DNA of 64,000 nucleotides from Pukyongia sp. Its GTDB lineage: Bacteria; Bacteroidota; Bacteroidia; Flavobacteriales; Flavobacteriaceae. The notes under the pieces were generated by a model. The model did not search any database and had not been told where the DNA came from. It saw only the letters and a list, made by a program, of their open reading frames with translations. Position numbers and translations under genes: made by a program. Positions 44,887-53,138 of the stretch are shown here, piece by piece. Within the stretch, counting starts at the first letter, position 1. Every line of letters begins with the position of its first letter. The DNA is taken from contig JASBSY010000016.1 in the NCBI GenBank assembly GCA_030148705.1, positions 1 through 64,000 on the forward strand, given 5' to 3'.

Positions 44887-46629
44887 TTACAGCTTGATAA
44901 CCTTTTTCGTTACATTTCCGAACTCCCCGCTGAAGTTTACGAACAGGGTGCCGTTCCAGCTTTCGTTGAGGTCGAGCGTAATCACCCCGTCCCCGGTCTC
45001 CAGGCTTTCAGAAAATAATTGTTGTCCCAGGATGTTATGTATGGTGACATCTACAGCACCCCGTATATTGTTCAGGCTAAATGACACCGAACCATAGGTA
45101 GGGTTCGGGTAAGCCCCTGAAATATTGTTTAACGCATAATCCGCAGTCGACAGAAACTCGGTATCTATGGTCCAGAATCCTTCCGGCGCCACTATTGGGC
45201 GGGTTAAAACCTTCCCTGAATTCGCCTCTGCTTCAATATAGTATTCAACATTGGTATCCCCAATAGACAGGTCTGTCGTCCAGCTATCGTCGCTTACAAA
45301 GGTCATCGGAGCTTCATTCCAACTCGAGCCGCCTTCTTCACGCCAAAACACATCCACAGATGCTACCCCCGAAATATGTTTTACCATGGCATCCAGGGTA
45401 ACATCGGTATTTATATCGGCCTGGTAAACCGGTTGGTGTACGATCCACAACGGATCGGCCACACCTATGGTATGCGTAATACAGTGAATAGCTCCAACCA
45501 GGGAAATAAGATTCTCCCCGGGATTATCCACGTCTATACCCACGATATTATAACCCGGCATCATTTCCTGCCATTGGGCCAGGGCAGGACCGTCGACCTC
45601 GGGACGATAAAGTGGCAGCAGTATAGTTTTATTGACAAAGATGGCGTTTGTAAAGTTTCGGTAATAGCCGCCATTATCGGGGTAATTTCCATTCGAACTT
45701 GGCGGTGCATCTATCCACTTGATCCGGTAGGGCGTTCCGAAGGCAGATTGGAAATTATTCAGAATATACTGAACATTCTGTTCTATCTGAGGGCCGTCGG
45801 CCACTCCCTCCGGATATTTACTCACCAGCAGGGTCTCCTCGTCCAGTAACTTCATATGCATATCGATATGGTTGATCACATCGTAAGGAAGCGGGGTCAT
45901 TTTAATATAATTCTCAATCCCCATATAATCGAACATAATAGCATCGATCTCGGCTTCGGTCTTCGCTGTTACCCCGTAAGGATTGCCGGCGGCGTTCTCA
46001 TTAAGCACTAACTCTGATGCAAAAGCGTTTCCAAGGCCGTCAGACATATAGTTTCCACCTGTATTTACAAGGTCGGCAGGGGCAGTATCGGTAACATAGA
46101 TCGGTATTCCCACTGTACTGGCATGTGCCAAAGGCATCACGTTATCATTAGGACGTGGTCGGTTATAGATCCAATCGGTTAAGGCTCTTTCACCAACATC
46201 ATCCGAATAGATCGTATTTCCGGCATAATCGCGAATCCAGATACTGTCCCAGGGTTCATTCAAGAAACTAACGTTGGTAAGGTCTACCCCGTTAGACTGC
46301 AGATACGTTTCTACTTGTGCCTGGTTTTGAGTTGTAATGATCACCTTACATTCCTCAACTGCTGCTTCAACTATTTGTCTTAAGATATTCGGAAAATTTG
46401 GCTGCCAGGTTATCAGGAGATATTCTACTTCTTCCCATTCGGCAGCTGCACGTACAGGTCCTGTTGGCGGGGGAGTAAATTGTCTTCCGCTGAATTCGTA
46501 ATCTGAAATAATAGCCCGTTCCCCTTCTGTGAGATGGTTGGGAAGAACTTCCGCTTGCTGGGGAAAAGCACAAAATGTGACCATTCCGATAATGACGGAA
46601 AGCATCAATTTTGGGTAAAATATTTTCAT
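44887..46629 (-). CDS. Secreted agmatine/peptidylarginine deiminase-family protein with T9SS tail
   Basis: Protein of 580 aa from the ATG at 46629 (MKIFYPK), with a signal peptide. The guanidino-group-modifying domain spans about residues 60-375: WIRDYAG (substrate/acid Asp), NHIDMHMKLL (His/Asp pair) and GAIHCITHTIG (nucleophilic Cys), matching the Porphyromonas peptidylarginine deiminase layout. A beta-sandwich of about 90 residues follows, then a type A T9SS sorting domain (YPNPTYGSVSFSL...VTKKVIKL). It should be exported to the cell surface or medium, where it could deiminate arginine, agmatine or peptidyl-arginine; the substrate cannot be told. Confidence 0.88.
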   Translation of the reverse strand: MKIFYPKLMLSVIIGMVTFCAFPQQAEVLPNHLTEGERAIISDYEFSGRQFTPPPTGPVRAAAEWEEVEYLLITWQPNFPNILRQIVEAAVEECKVIITTQNQAQVETYLQSNGVDLTNVSFLNEPWDSIWIRDYAGNTIYSDDVGERALTDWIYNRPRPNDNVMPLAHASTVGIPIYVTDTAPADLVNTGGNYMSDGLGNAFASELVLNENAAGNPYGVTAKTEAEIDAIMFDYMGIENYIKMTPLPYDVINHIDMHMKLLDEETLLVSKYPEGVADGPQIEQNVQYILNNFQSAFGTPYRIKWIDAPPSSNGNYPDNGGYYRNFTNAIFVNKTILLPLYRPEVDGPALAQWQEMMPGYNIVGIDVDNPGENLISLVGAIHCITHTIGVADPLWIVHQPVYQADINTDVTLDAMVKHISGVASVDVFWREEGGSSWNEAPMTFVSDDSWTTDLSIGDTNVEYYIEAEANSGKVLTRPIVAPEGFWTIDTEFLSTADYALNNISGAYPNPTYGSVSFSLNNIRGAVDVTIHNILGQQLFSESLETGDGVITLDLNESWNGTLFVNFSGEFGNVTKKVIKL

Positions 46630-46698
46630 TGTCATTAAGTTTAATTCGTGACACGAATATACTGCATTTTTACCGAACCGCATTAAGTCTCTTATTCC

Positions 46699-47346
46699 TC
46701 AGGGAGTTAAATAACTTCGGAATGACTCTCTGGAAATCTCCTCTGCTCCCAAACTTGAAAGATGGTCGGTATACATCTGGCAGTCGATTAGTTTATAGTC
46801 TTTCTGAAGGAGATGTTGCCGCAAGTAAAAGAGTGCGATCTTCGAGGCATCACTTACAAGACTGAACATACTTTCTCCGCAAAATACGCTGTATTCTTTC
46901 AAATCTACCCCGTAAAGCCCGCCTACCAGTTTACCTTCTTCCCAAACTTCAACCGAACCGGCCCAACCAATTGTATGAAGTTGGGAATATGCAGCGATCA
47001 TTTCAGTACTGATCCATGTCCCTGCCTGATCTTTTCTATTAATAACCGAACAATTTTCGATTACTTCAGAAAATGCCGTGTTAAATGTCACCCTATACCC
47101 CCCTTTTGCTATCTTTCTTCGGAGGCTTTTCGATACGTGGAGTTTTTCGGGAAACAATACCATCCTGGGGTCGGGCGACCACCACATGATGGGTTGTCCG
47201 TCATCGTACCAGGGAAAGATCCCGGATCTGTAAGCAAGTTTAAGTCGTTCTACCGATAAATCCCCTCCTATGGCCAATAACCCATCCCCCGTTGCTGACG
47301 AGATATCGGGGAACCAGAGTTCTTCAGACAAATGAGTGATCACCAT
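46699..47346 (-). CDS. aat: Leucyl/phenylalanyl-tRNA-protein transferase
   Basis: Aat of 215 aa, adding Leu or Phe to proteins with N-terminal Arg or Lys, thereby making N-degrons for ClpS/ClpAP. The signature GIFPWYDDGQPIMWWSPDPRMVL (about 38-60) and the later GGLYGVDLKEYSVFCGESMFS are intact. Together with ClpP at 1.7 kb it supports an N-end rule route, though clpS is not in this window. Confidence 0.95.
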   Translation of the reverse strand: MVITHLSEELWFPDISSATGDGLLAIGGDLSVERLKLAYRSGIFPWYDDGQPIMWWSPDPRMVLFPEKLHVSKSLRRKIAKGGYRVTFNTAFSEVIENCSVINRKDQAGTWISTEMIAAYSQLHTIGWAGSVEVWEEGKLVGGLYGVDLKEYSVFCGESMFSLVSDASKIALFYLRQHLLQKDYKLIDCQMYTDHLSSLGAEEISRESFRSYLTP

Positions 47347-47359
47347 TTACTTATATAGT

Positions 47360-48736
47360 TTAAAAAAGCAACAATCCTATTATGAAAACCGCACTTCCAA
47401 TTAACATGGGAATCAATGTATAGGGCAGTATTTCCCTGGCCTTAAGCCTGGTAATTCCCAGGAGAGGAAGGGCCCAAAAAGGCTGCAGCATATTGGTAAT
47501 CTGGTCGCCATAGGCCAGTGCCATCACTATCTTGGGAAGCGGCACCCCCAACTTCAGGGCCGATTCGATAACTACAGGACCCTGAACGGCCCACTGCCCG
47601 CCACCACTGGGAACAAAAATATTTACCAGCCCGGCACTAAAAAATGTGTAAATAGGAAGGGTAGTCTCATTTGCTATGGAAACAAAGAAATCGGAGATCT
47701 GTACTATCATTCCGCTATCTCTCATAATACCCATTATCCCAAAGTACAGTGGGAATTGTATTAGGATGCCCGATGCCCCTTTAATGGCTTCTTCCAGCGC
47801 GCTTAAAAAAGCGGACAGGCTTCCGTGTAAAATAAGCGCCAGGCCGAACATAATGAAATTAAGCATATTTGGAGTGATGGTATTCTTCTCTATGGAGGCC
47901 GCATATTGATATATGAAAGCGAGAAGGACGAGCACACCAAAGGCTACACCAACCCACCTTGAACTGTCTATCCTTTCGGCTCCTTTTATTCCTGAAGGTT
48001 CGGTAGAAATCCCACGGTAGAGTGGCAGATTGGTAACTGTAGGGCTTACTTTTTTCGCCTGTACATATAAAAACAGGGGGATGACGATTAAGATCACCGC
48101 AAACAGCAATAGGTTGGGAGCACTGAAAATCGTCTCATTAGAACTTATGGTATCCGGCAGCTGCTGCATTATGGCAGGATTGCTAACGCCTGTCATCAGG
48201 CTGGCCAAGTGACCGCTTTCCGCTACCTTTAACGGCGCAGACCCGCTCATTCCGCCGTGCCAGATCATAAACCCGATATAGCCGGAAGCACCCACAAGGG
48301 GATAATTAATCTGAAAGCCCCGGCTCTGAGCCGCCTCTGCCACTTTTCTGGCCATTATGGCCCCAAAAATAAGGCCAAGTCCCCAGTTAAAGAATGAAAC
48401 CAGCATGGTGGCTATGCTGATCAGAAGTACAGCACTGGCGGTAGAGTGAACCTGGTTGGTGAGAAGGACAATTAGTCTGTTCACGGGTTTGCTCAAAACC
48501 AGGATATGTCCCAGCACCAGAATTAGAATCATCTGATAGGCAAAAACCAAAAGGTCGTTATTCCAAATTCCGCTTTCCCACCAGGACAAGATTGCAAAGA
48601 AATGATTCTCATCGGCCGGAGGCTCGGTGAATACAAGGGCGAGGATAACGGTGATTGCCGTGAGAATTACAGCGATAGCAAAAGGCGATGGAAGAAATCT
48701 TCGAAAGATGGTTTCGATGGAACGGGTGATGTTCAT
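47360..48736 (-). CDS. Short-chain fatty acid transporter (AtoE-like)
   Basis: Integral membrane protein of 458 aa with about twelve hydrophobic segments, related to the AtoE short-chain fatty acid transporters. Typical segments are IWHGGMSGSAPL and FVPSGGGQWAVQGPVV. It probably imports butyrate- or acetoacetate-type acids. Located 13 bp upstream of aat on the same strand; a functional link is not obvious. Confidence 0.88.
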   Translation of the reverse strand: MNITRSIETIFRRFLPSPFAIAVILTAITVILALVFTEPPADENHFFAILSWWESGIWNNDLLVFAYQMILILVLGHILVLSKPVNRLIVLLTNQVHSTASAVLLISIATMLVSFFNWGLGLIFGAIMARKVAEAAQSRGFQINYPLVGASGYIGFMIWHGGMSGSAPLKVAESGHLASLMTGVSNPAIMQQLPDTISSNETIFSAPNLLLFAVILIVIPLFLYVQAKKVSPTVTNLPLYRGISTEPSGIKGAERIDSSRWVGVAFGVLVLLAFIYQYAASIEKNTITPNMLNFIMFGLALILHGSLSAFLSALEEAIKGASGILIQFPLYFGIMGIMRDSGMIVQISDFFVSIANETTLPIYTFFSAGLVNIFVPSGGGQWAVQGPVVIESALKLGVPLPKIVMALAYGDQITNMLQPFWALPLLGITRLKAREILPYTLIPMLIGSAVFIIGLLLF

Positions 48737-48747
48737 TTCGCTAAAAT

Positions 48748-48774
48748 AGAAAATCCCGCGTAAATGCGGGATCC
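48748..48774 (-). terminator. Intrinsic terminator after DUF3127 gene
   Basis: Minus-strand ATCCCGCA-ttta-TGCGGGAT-type hairpin (CCCGCATTTACGCGGG) followed by TTTTCTATTTT. Confidence 0.75.
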
Positions 48775-48818
48775 TATTGATCTTACAAATCTAAACCTTC
48801 TTCAGAATTCAGAAAACC

Positions 48819-49193
48819 TTAGAAAGGCAGGTCATCGTGGTCATTTTCGTTAAAATCGGTCGCAGGCTCAAAGGCATCTTCGGGAGGCAAGGGCGGCATA
48901 TCCGTTGATGCGGAGCCGGTAAGGCTTTCGATGCGCCATCCTTGTATTGAATTGAAATACTTTGTCTCTCCTTGTGGATTCACCCACTCTCTTCCCCTCA
49001 GGTTAATGCTCACTTTCACCTGTTGCCCGGGTTGGTAGCTATTCAGCAGGTCTGTTTTATCCTGAACAAATTCAACAAGGATATGCTGAGGGTATTGCTC
49101 TTCGGTGGTAATCACCATTTCCCGCTTCCTAAAACCGTTATTTCCGTAGGTTTTGGTTTCGTCTATCATCTTAATCGTTCCCTGTACTTCCAT
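48819..49193 (-). CDS. DUF3127 protein (OB-fold-like)
   Basis: Protein of 124 aa, DUF3127, a Bacteroidota family. The N-terminal 95 residues look like one OB-fold (MEVQGTIKMI, FRKREMVITTEEQYPQHILVEF, GQQVKVSINLRGREW), and the acidic Asp/Glu tail ending DDLPF resembles the C-terminal tip of single-stranded DNA-binding proteins. This suggests, but does not prove, nucleic-acid-related partner binding. Downstream of the flavin reductase gene by 16 bp. Confidence 0.85.
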   Translation of the reverse strand: MEVQGTIKMIDETKTYGNNGFRKREMVITTEEQYPQHILVEFVQDKTDLLNSYQPGQQVKVSINLRGREWVNPQGETKYFNSIQGWRIESLTGSASTDMPPLPPEDAFEPATDFNENDHDDLPF

Positions 49194-49209
49194 TTTACTC
49201 GTATTATTG

Positions 49210-50046
49210 TTAATTAATATTCTTAGTTAATATACTCCAGGCAGTTGGTACATCACCCATTTTAAGTGCTTCCCGGGCCTTGAGCTGATCCTCTTCCTCG
49301 AGTTGATCGATTTTCTCGCTTCCGGCAGGCAATGATTGTACGTTTGCCAGCATCCCAAGGTCATTACCGCTAAAGATCTTACTGCTTCTAATTACCTCCG
49401 GTAGGGCATCTATCCCAACGCCCAGTGTTCGTACCGGTTTTGGCACTTCGAAAATACCACTGCGCGACCTAGTGTACCAGTTGCCACCCATCCGCGCTAC
49501 TGTGTCGATCAAGGCCGGGTCGATCACTCCGGTCGCATCCAGGATATCTTCTTTAATATGAAGTCTTACAACTTCACAAATTACAAGATGCCCCGCTCCG
49601 CCTTCCTCTCCCAGGGCAATCACTTCGTTCACCTTGCACTCGAACTGAACCGGCGACTCCTTAACCCGGGGTGGTTTAACCAGATCGGAAGGAACTTCCG
49701 TAAAACCCGCTTTCACAAACTCATTTACACCTTTGTCGTATTCGGCAGAAGCCAATGACATTTGCTGCACCATATCGTAGCTTACAATATTTACTACAAC
49801 CTCGGCAACTTGTTGCACATTCTCCAGGGTGTGTTTGGTTGTATTATCCCGTACTCTTCTCGCAGGGGAAAAGACCATAATTGGAGGCTTCGCGCTAAAT
49901 ACGTTAAAAAAACTGAACGGTGATAAATTCACGTTCCCTTCAATATCCACGGTACTTGCAAAACAGATTGGCCTTGGAGTTACAGCGCCTAGCAGGTAAC
50001 TGTGTAACTTAGCCGTAGGAATTTGATGTGGATCGATGGTTAACAT
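49210..50046 (-). CDS. Flavin reductase-family FMN-binding protein
   Basis: Protein of 278 aa with the flavin-reductase-like split barrel. The FMN-binding pattern TPRPICFASTVDIEGNVNLSPFSFFNVFS (about 23-51) is characteristic. The C-terminus has an extra helical tail of about 40 residues. Reduces or uses FMN; partner unknown, though the Rieske oxygenase type enzymes use other donors. Followed by the DUF3127 gene on the same strand. Confidence 0.85.
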   Translation of the reverse strand: MLTIDPHQIPTAKLHSYLLGAVTPRPICFASTVDIEGNVNLSPFSFFNVFSAKPPIMVFSPARRVRDNTTKHTLENVQQVAEVVVNIVSYDMVQQMSLASAEYDKGVNEFVKAGFTEVPSDLVKPPRVKESPVQFECKVNEVIALGEEGGAGHLVICEVVRLHIKEDILDATGVIDPALIDTVARMGGNWYTRSRSGIFEVPKPVRTLGVGIDALPEVIRSSKIFSGNDLGMLANVQSLPAGSEKIDQLEEEDQLKAREALKMGDVPTAWSILTKNIN

Positions 50047-50204
50047 AGATTACAAATGTACCCATTCGACAAAGTTTCTAAAAATTTGACTGCACAATAA
50101 TATTAACATATTTGCTTTATATTTAACAAGCTGCGATTAAAGTTCCTTTTCGTCTCGCCATCGACGAATTTTACCGCAGCTTGAAAAGCATTAATAAAAC
50201 AACT

Positions 50205-51353
50205 ATGCAAAATAAAAAGGCGCTGGTACGTTGGTTTTTCGTACTGCTTTCCATCATAATAATCTCACTTATTCTTTGGAACACTTACGCATTCTTTAAT
50301 CAGTTGAAAGAGAACGAACGAGGGAAGATGCGTATTTGGGCAGCTGCCCAGGAGGAACTTGCCTCTGCAGATGAAATAAGCGAAATGGTGGTGAAAGTAC
50401 TGGAGAGCAACACCACTACCCCAATGGTGCTTTACAGCCATAAGGAGGATACCTACGATGTGCGCAACATCGACGAAAAAAATGCCGATTCAAGTAAAAT
50501 TCAGCTGCAGAGAAAGAATCTGGCCGAAAAATTCACTTCAGAATATAAACCGATAGAAGTGTATTACAAGGACGAACTGCTACAGACTATATATTACGGG
50601 AATTCTCCTATTATCAATAAGCTGAAATACTACCCGGCCGTACTTATTTTAATAATAGCCTTGTTCTTTACCGCGGTTTACCTCTTTTACCAGACCTCGA
50701 AATCGTCTGAACAAAATAAACTTTGGGCCGGGATGGCCAAAGAAACCGCTCATCAGATAGGCACTCCCCTTTCCTCCCTTGTGGGCTGGACCGAGATCCT
50801 GAAATCTGAAAATGTGAATGCCAGCTATATAACGGAGATTGAGAAGGATATCGACCGATTGAAAACCATTACCGAGCGTTTTTCAAAAATAGGCTCCATG
50901 CCAAAACTCACTCGTAAGGATATCGTTGCCGAAACCCGACAATCGTTCGATTATCTGAAAAGTCGTACCTCCAAACTTATCGAATTCGAGTTGCATTTGC
51001 CGGTGCACCCTATTTATGTGGAAATGAATTCACAGTTATACAGCTGGACCATCGAAAACATGGTAAAGAACGGAATAGACGCCATGAAGGGTAAGGGAAA
51101 AATTACCATGGTGATCGAACCTACCGCCAAATATGCGCGACTACTGCTATCGGATACCGGAAAGGGCATTCCAAAACGCAATTTCAAAAAAGTATTCACT
51201 CCCGGGTTCACGACAAAAAAAAGAGGCTGGGGCCTCGGGCTGTCGCTGGTAAGGCGAATCATTGAAGATTACCACAGGGGTAAGATCCGAGTGCTGAAAA
51301 GTACTCCCGGCGAAGGAACCACCATGGAAGTGCTGTTTAAAATTGTGCGTTAA
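50205..51353 (+). CDS. Sensor histidine kinase
   Basis: Membrane histidine kinase of 382 aa from the ATG at 50205 (a TTG eight codons earlier is in frame). TM1 lies at about 13-34, a periplasmic domain of about 110 residues follows, then TM2 (VLILIIALFFTAVYLFY). The H-box is MAKETAHQIGTPLSSLVGW, with phospho-acceptor His; N-box WTIENMVKNGIDAM, G1 DTGKGI, G2 GWGLGLSLV. No adjacent response regulator: it is an orphan kinase. This H-box form is common among Bacteroidota kinases. Confidence 0.9.
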   Translation: MQNKKALVRWFFVLLSIIIISLILWNTYAFFNQLKENERGKMRIWAAAQEELASADEISEMVVKVLESNTTTPMVLYSHKEDTYDVRNIDEKNADSSKIQLQRKNLAEKFTSEYKPIEVYYKDELLQTIYYGNSPIINKLKYYPAVLILIIALFFTAVYLFYQTSKSSEQNKLWAGMAKETAHQIGTPLSSLVGWTEILKSENVNASYITEIEKDIDRLKTITERFSKIGSMPKLTRKDIVAETRQSFDYLKSRTSKLIEFELHLPVHPIYVEMNSQLYSWTIENMVKNGIDAMKGKGKITMVIEPTAKYARLLLSDTGKGIPKRNFKKVFTPGFTTKKRGWGLGLSLVRRIIEDYHRGKIRVLKSTPGEGTTMEVLFKIVR

Positions 51354-51354
51354 T

Positions 51355-51696
51355 ATGAAAGAGACCTTAGAGAAACTATACAACACCCGCCTAAACAATA
51401 ATTGCCCCGAATGTTATGACGTCAACGGCCTGGAACTAACAATCTATCAAAGGGAAAAAGAAAATGCACTCTATTCTCAAGCCTCGCCGAATATTGAAAC
51501 CGAGTTGCACTGCAATACCTGCAACACCAGAATCTATCCTGTAAACTGGGACCTCGACATTGAAAGAATTGTAGATTATCACACAAAGCGAGTGAAAACC
51601 AAGCCCAGTACTATCAGGCTTAAGAAGCTCGCTTACTTCTTAATTGCCGCCGATATCATTTTGTTGATTTTACTAATCTATTACTTAACGACCTAA
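51355..51696 (+). CDS. Hypothetical membrane protein with zinc-ribbon-like Cys pairs
   Basis: Protein of 113 aa from the ATG at 51355, two bases after the kinase stop. Two CxxC pairs (CPEC and CNTC) about 42 residues apart could hold a zinc ion, and a single C-terminal hydrophobic segment (about 90-111) anchors it. The context suggests a partner of the preceding kinase. No family recognised. Its 3' end overlaps the convergent HIT gene by 4 bp. Confidence 0.7.
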   Translation: MKETLEKLYNTRLNNNCPECYDVNGLELTIYQREKENALYSQASPNIETELHCNTCNTRIYPVNWDLDIERIVDYHTKRVKTKPSTIRLKKLAYFLIAADIILLILLIYYLTT

Positions 51697-52088
51697 GTGT
51701 GGTAATTCTTGTTTATTGCAGCGGCCAGATCGGCCATTTCAGCTTCGGTAACAGCGGTCTTGTGCTGAAACGTCATATCGCGCATTTCATTTATGGGAAT
51801 AAGGTGAACATGAACATGAGGAACCTCTAGTCCGATAACAGCTATACCCACTCGTTTACAACTTACTGTTTTCTCGATAGCCTTAGCTACATCGTACGAA
51901 AACGCCATTAATTCGCTGTAAGTGTCCTTTTCCAGGTCGAAGATCTTATTCACCTCTTTTTTCGGGACGCATAGCGTATGGCCTTTTGTGTTTGGGTTTA
52001 TATCCAAAAAAGCGATAAAATTGTCGTTTTCAGCAACTTTATAAGAAGGAATCTCCCCCGATATGATCTTTGTAAAAATCGATGCCAT
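51693..52088 (-). CDS. HIT family nucleotide hydrolase
   Basis: HIT protein of 131 aa (HINT-like). The catalytic HxHxHxx motif is HVHVHLIP near residue 101, and the N-terminal pattern FTKIISGEIPSYKVAEND matches bacterial Hint/YcfF. Probably hydrolyses nucleoside phosphoramidates or adenylylated amines. It follows greA by one base, suggesting one transcript. Confidence 0.93.
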   Translation of the reverse strand: MASIFTKIISGEIPSYKVAENDNFIAFLDINPNTKGHTLCVPKKEVNKIFDLEKDTYSELMAFSYDVAKAIEKTVSCKRVGIAVIGLEVPHVHVHLIPINEMRDMTFQHKTAVTEAEMADLAAAINKNYHT

Positions 52089-52089
52089 A

Positions 52090-52566
52090 TCAATCCCGGC
52101 TTATTTCCAGTATTTCGAATTTCATTGTTCCGTTTGGCACCTGAATTTCAGCGATATCGCCTACTTCTTTGCCCAATAATCCTTTTCCTATAGGTGAATC
52201 CACAGAAATCTTACCCGCTTTTAAATCGGCTTCACTCTGGGCCACCAGCTTGTATTTCATTTCCATACCGTTTGAATGATTTTTAATCTTCACCACCGAG
52301 TGCACCAATACTTTCGAGGTATCCAGTACAGATTCGTCTATTAATCGTGCATTGGCCAGCGTTTCTTCCATTTTCGATATCCTCATCTCCAACAAGCCCT
52401 GGGCTTCCTTGGCGGCGTCGTATTCGGCATTTTCACTCAGATCGCCCTTATCCCGAGCATCGGCAATAGCCTGAGATGCCTTGGGACGTTCAACATCCTT
52501 AAGCTGATTTAGTTCAGCCCGTAATTTTTTTAATCCTTCCGCAGTGTAATATGATACTTTACTCAT
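52090..52566 (-). CDS. greA: Transcription elongation factor GreA
   Basis: GreA of 158 aa from the ATG at 52566 (MSKVSYYT); the frame runs nine codons further upstream but family length supports this start. N-terminal coiled coil has the catalytic acidic tip (DLSENAEYDAAKE) and the C-terminal FKBP-like domain ends with VPNGTMKFEILEI. Cleaves backtracked transcripts in RNA polymerase. Confidence 0.96.
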   Translation of the reverse strand: MSKVSYYTAEGLKKLRAELNQLKDVERPKASQAIADARDKGDLSENAEYDAAKEAQGLLEMRISKMEETLANARLIDESVLDTSKVLVHSVVKIKNHSNGMEMKYKLVAQSEADLKAGKISVDSPIGKGLLGKEVGDIAEIQVPNGTMKFEILEISRD

Positions 52567-52590
52567 AACTTCATCGTTTAAATATAAACA

Positions 52591-52619
52591 CAAAAAATCC
52601 CATACGCGACGGGATTTTG
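52591..52619. other. Terminator-like hairpin in a divergent promoter region
   Basis: AAAAATCCC-atacgcgac-GGGATTTT lies between the divergent greA and lipoprotein genes, 25 bp upstream of greA. Its T/A tracts look like an intrinsic terminator, but no transcript should end here. It might act in a 5' leader. Confidence 0.5.
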
Positions 52620-52689
52620 TGCTCCAAAGGTACTAAAATAATAGATTTTATTGATTTTTGTACTTTGCTGAACCAAAAATTTGCACCCG

Positions 52690-53127
52690 ATGAATCAGAA
52701 ATTTGCCCTCTTTTTTGCCATTATTTGCCTGATTTCCTGTAAAAACGACGATGATTCGCTCCGGGACGACAACCCCTATCTCAACGATCCTATCGTAAAT
52801 TTGAATATAAACCTCAACCTGCCGCAGTACGACCCGCTGAAGTTCCCCGGAAATCACATAATCCTGTCCCAACAGGGAATTAGGGGCATAGTGATATACA
52901 ACGTTAACAATGAACTGTATACCGCCTTCGACCTCAGCGATCCCAATCACCTGCCGAACCAGTGTTCAGCTATGACAATAGAAGGTATTATAGCCAGTTG
53001 TCCCTGCCCGGCGGACGATAACGAATACGATATAGTAACCGGTTCGCACAAGACCAATACGAGCGCATACCCCATGCAGCAATACCGTGCACGGCGAAGC
53101 GGAAATTTCGTTGAGGTCACTAATTAA
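52690..53127 (+). CDS. Lipoprotein with degenerate Rieske-like fold
   Basis: Lipoprotein of 145 aa from the ATG at 52690, with lipobox CLISC. The C-terminal half (VNNELYTAFDLSDPNHLPNQCS...ASCPCPADDNEYDIVTGSHK) follows the strand order of Rieske proteins. Of the 2Fe-2S ligands, the His of each CxH / CxxH pair is missing, leaving Cys only. I recall similar Flavobacteria lipoproteins with the same loss. Function unknown; it lies convergent with the thiamine-type TonB receptor. Confidence 0.65.
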   Translation: MNQKFALFFAIICLISCKNDDDSLRDDNPYLNDPIVNLNINLNLPQYDPLKFPGNHIILSQQGIRGIVIYNVNNELYTAFDLSDPNHLPNQCSAMTIEGIIASCPCPADDNEYDIVTGSHKTNTSAYPMQQYRARRSGNFVEVTN

Positions 53128-53138
53128 ATTTCCCCTGT

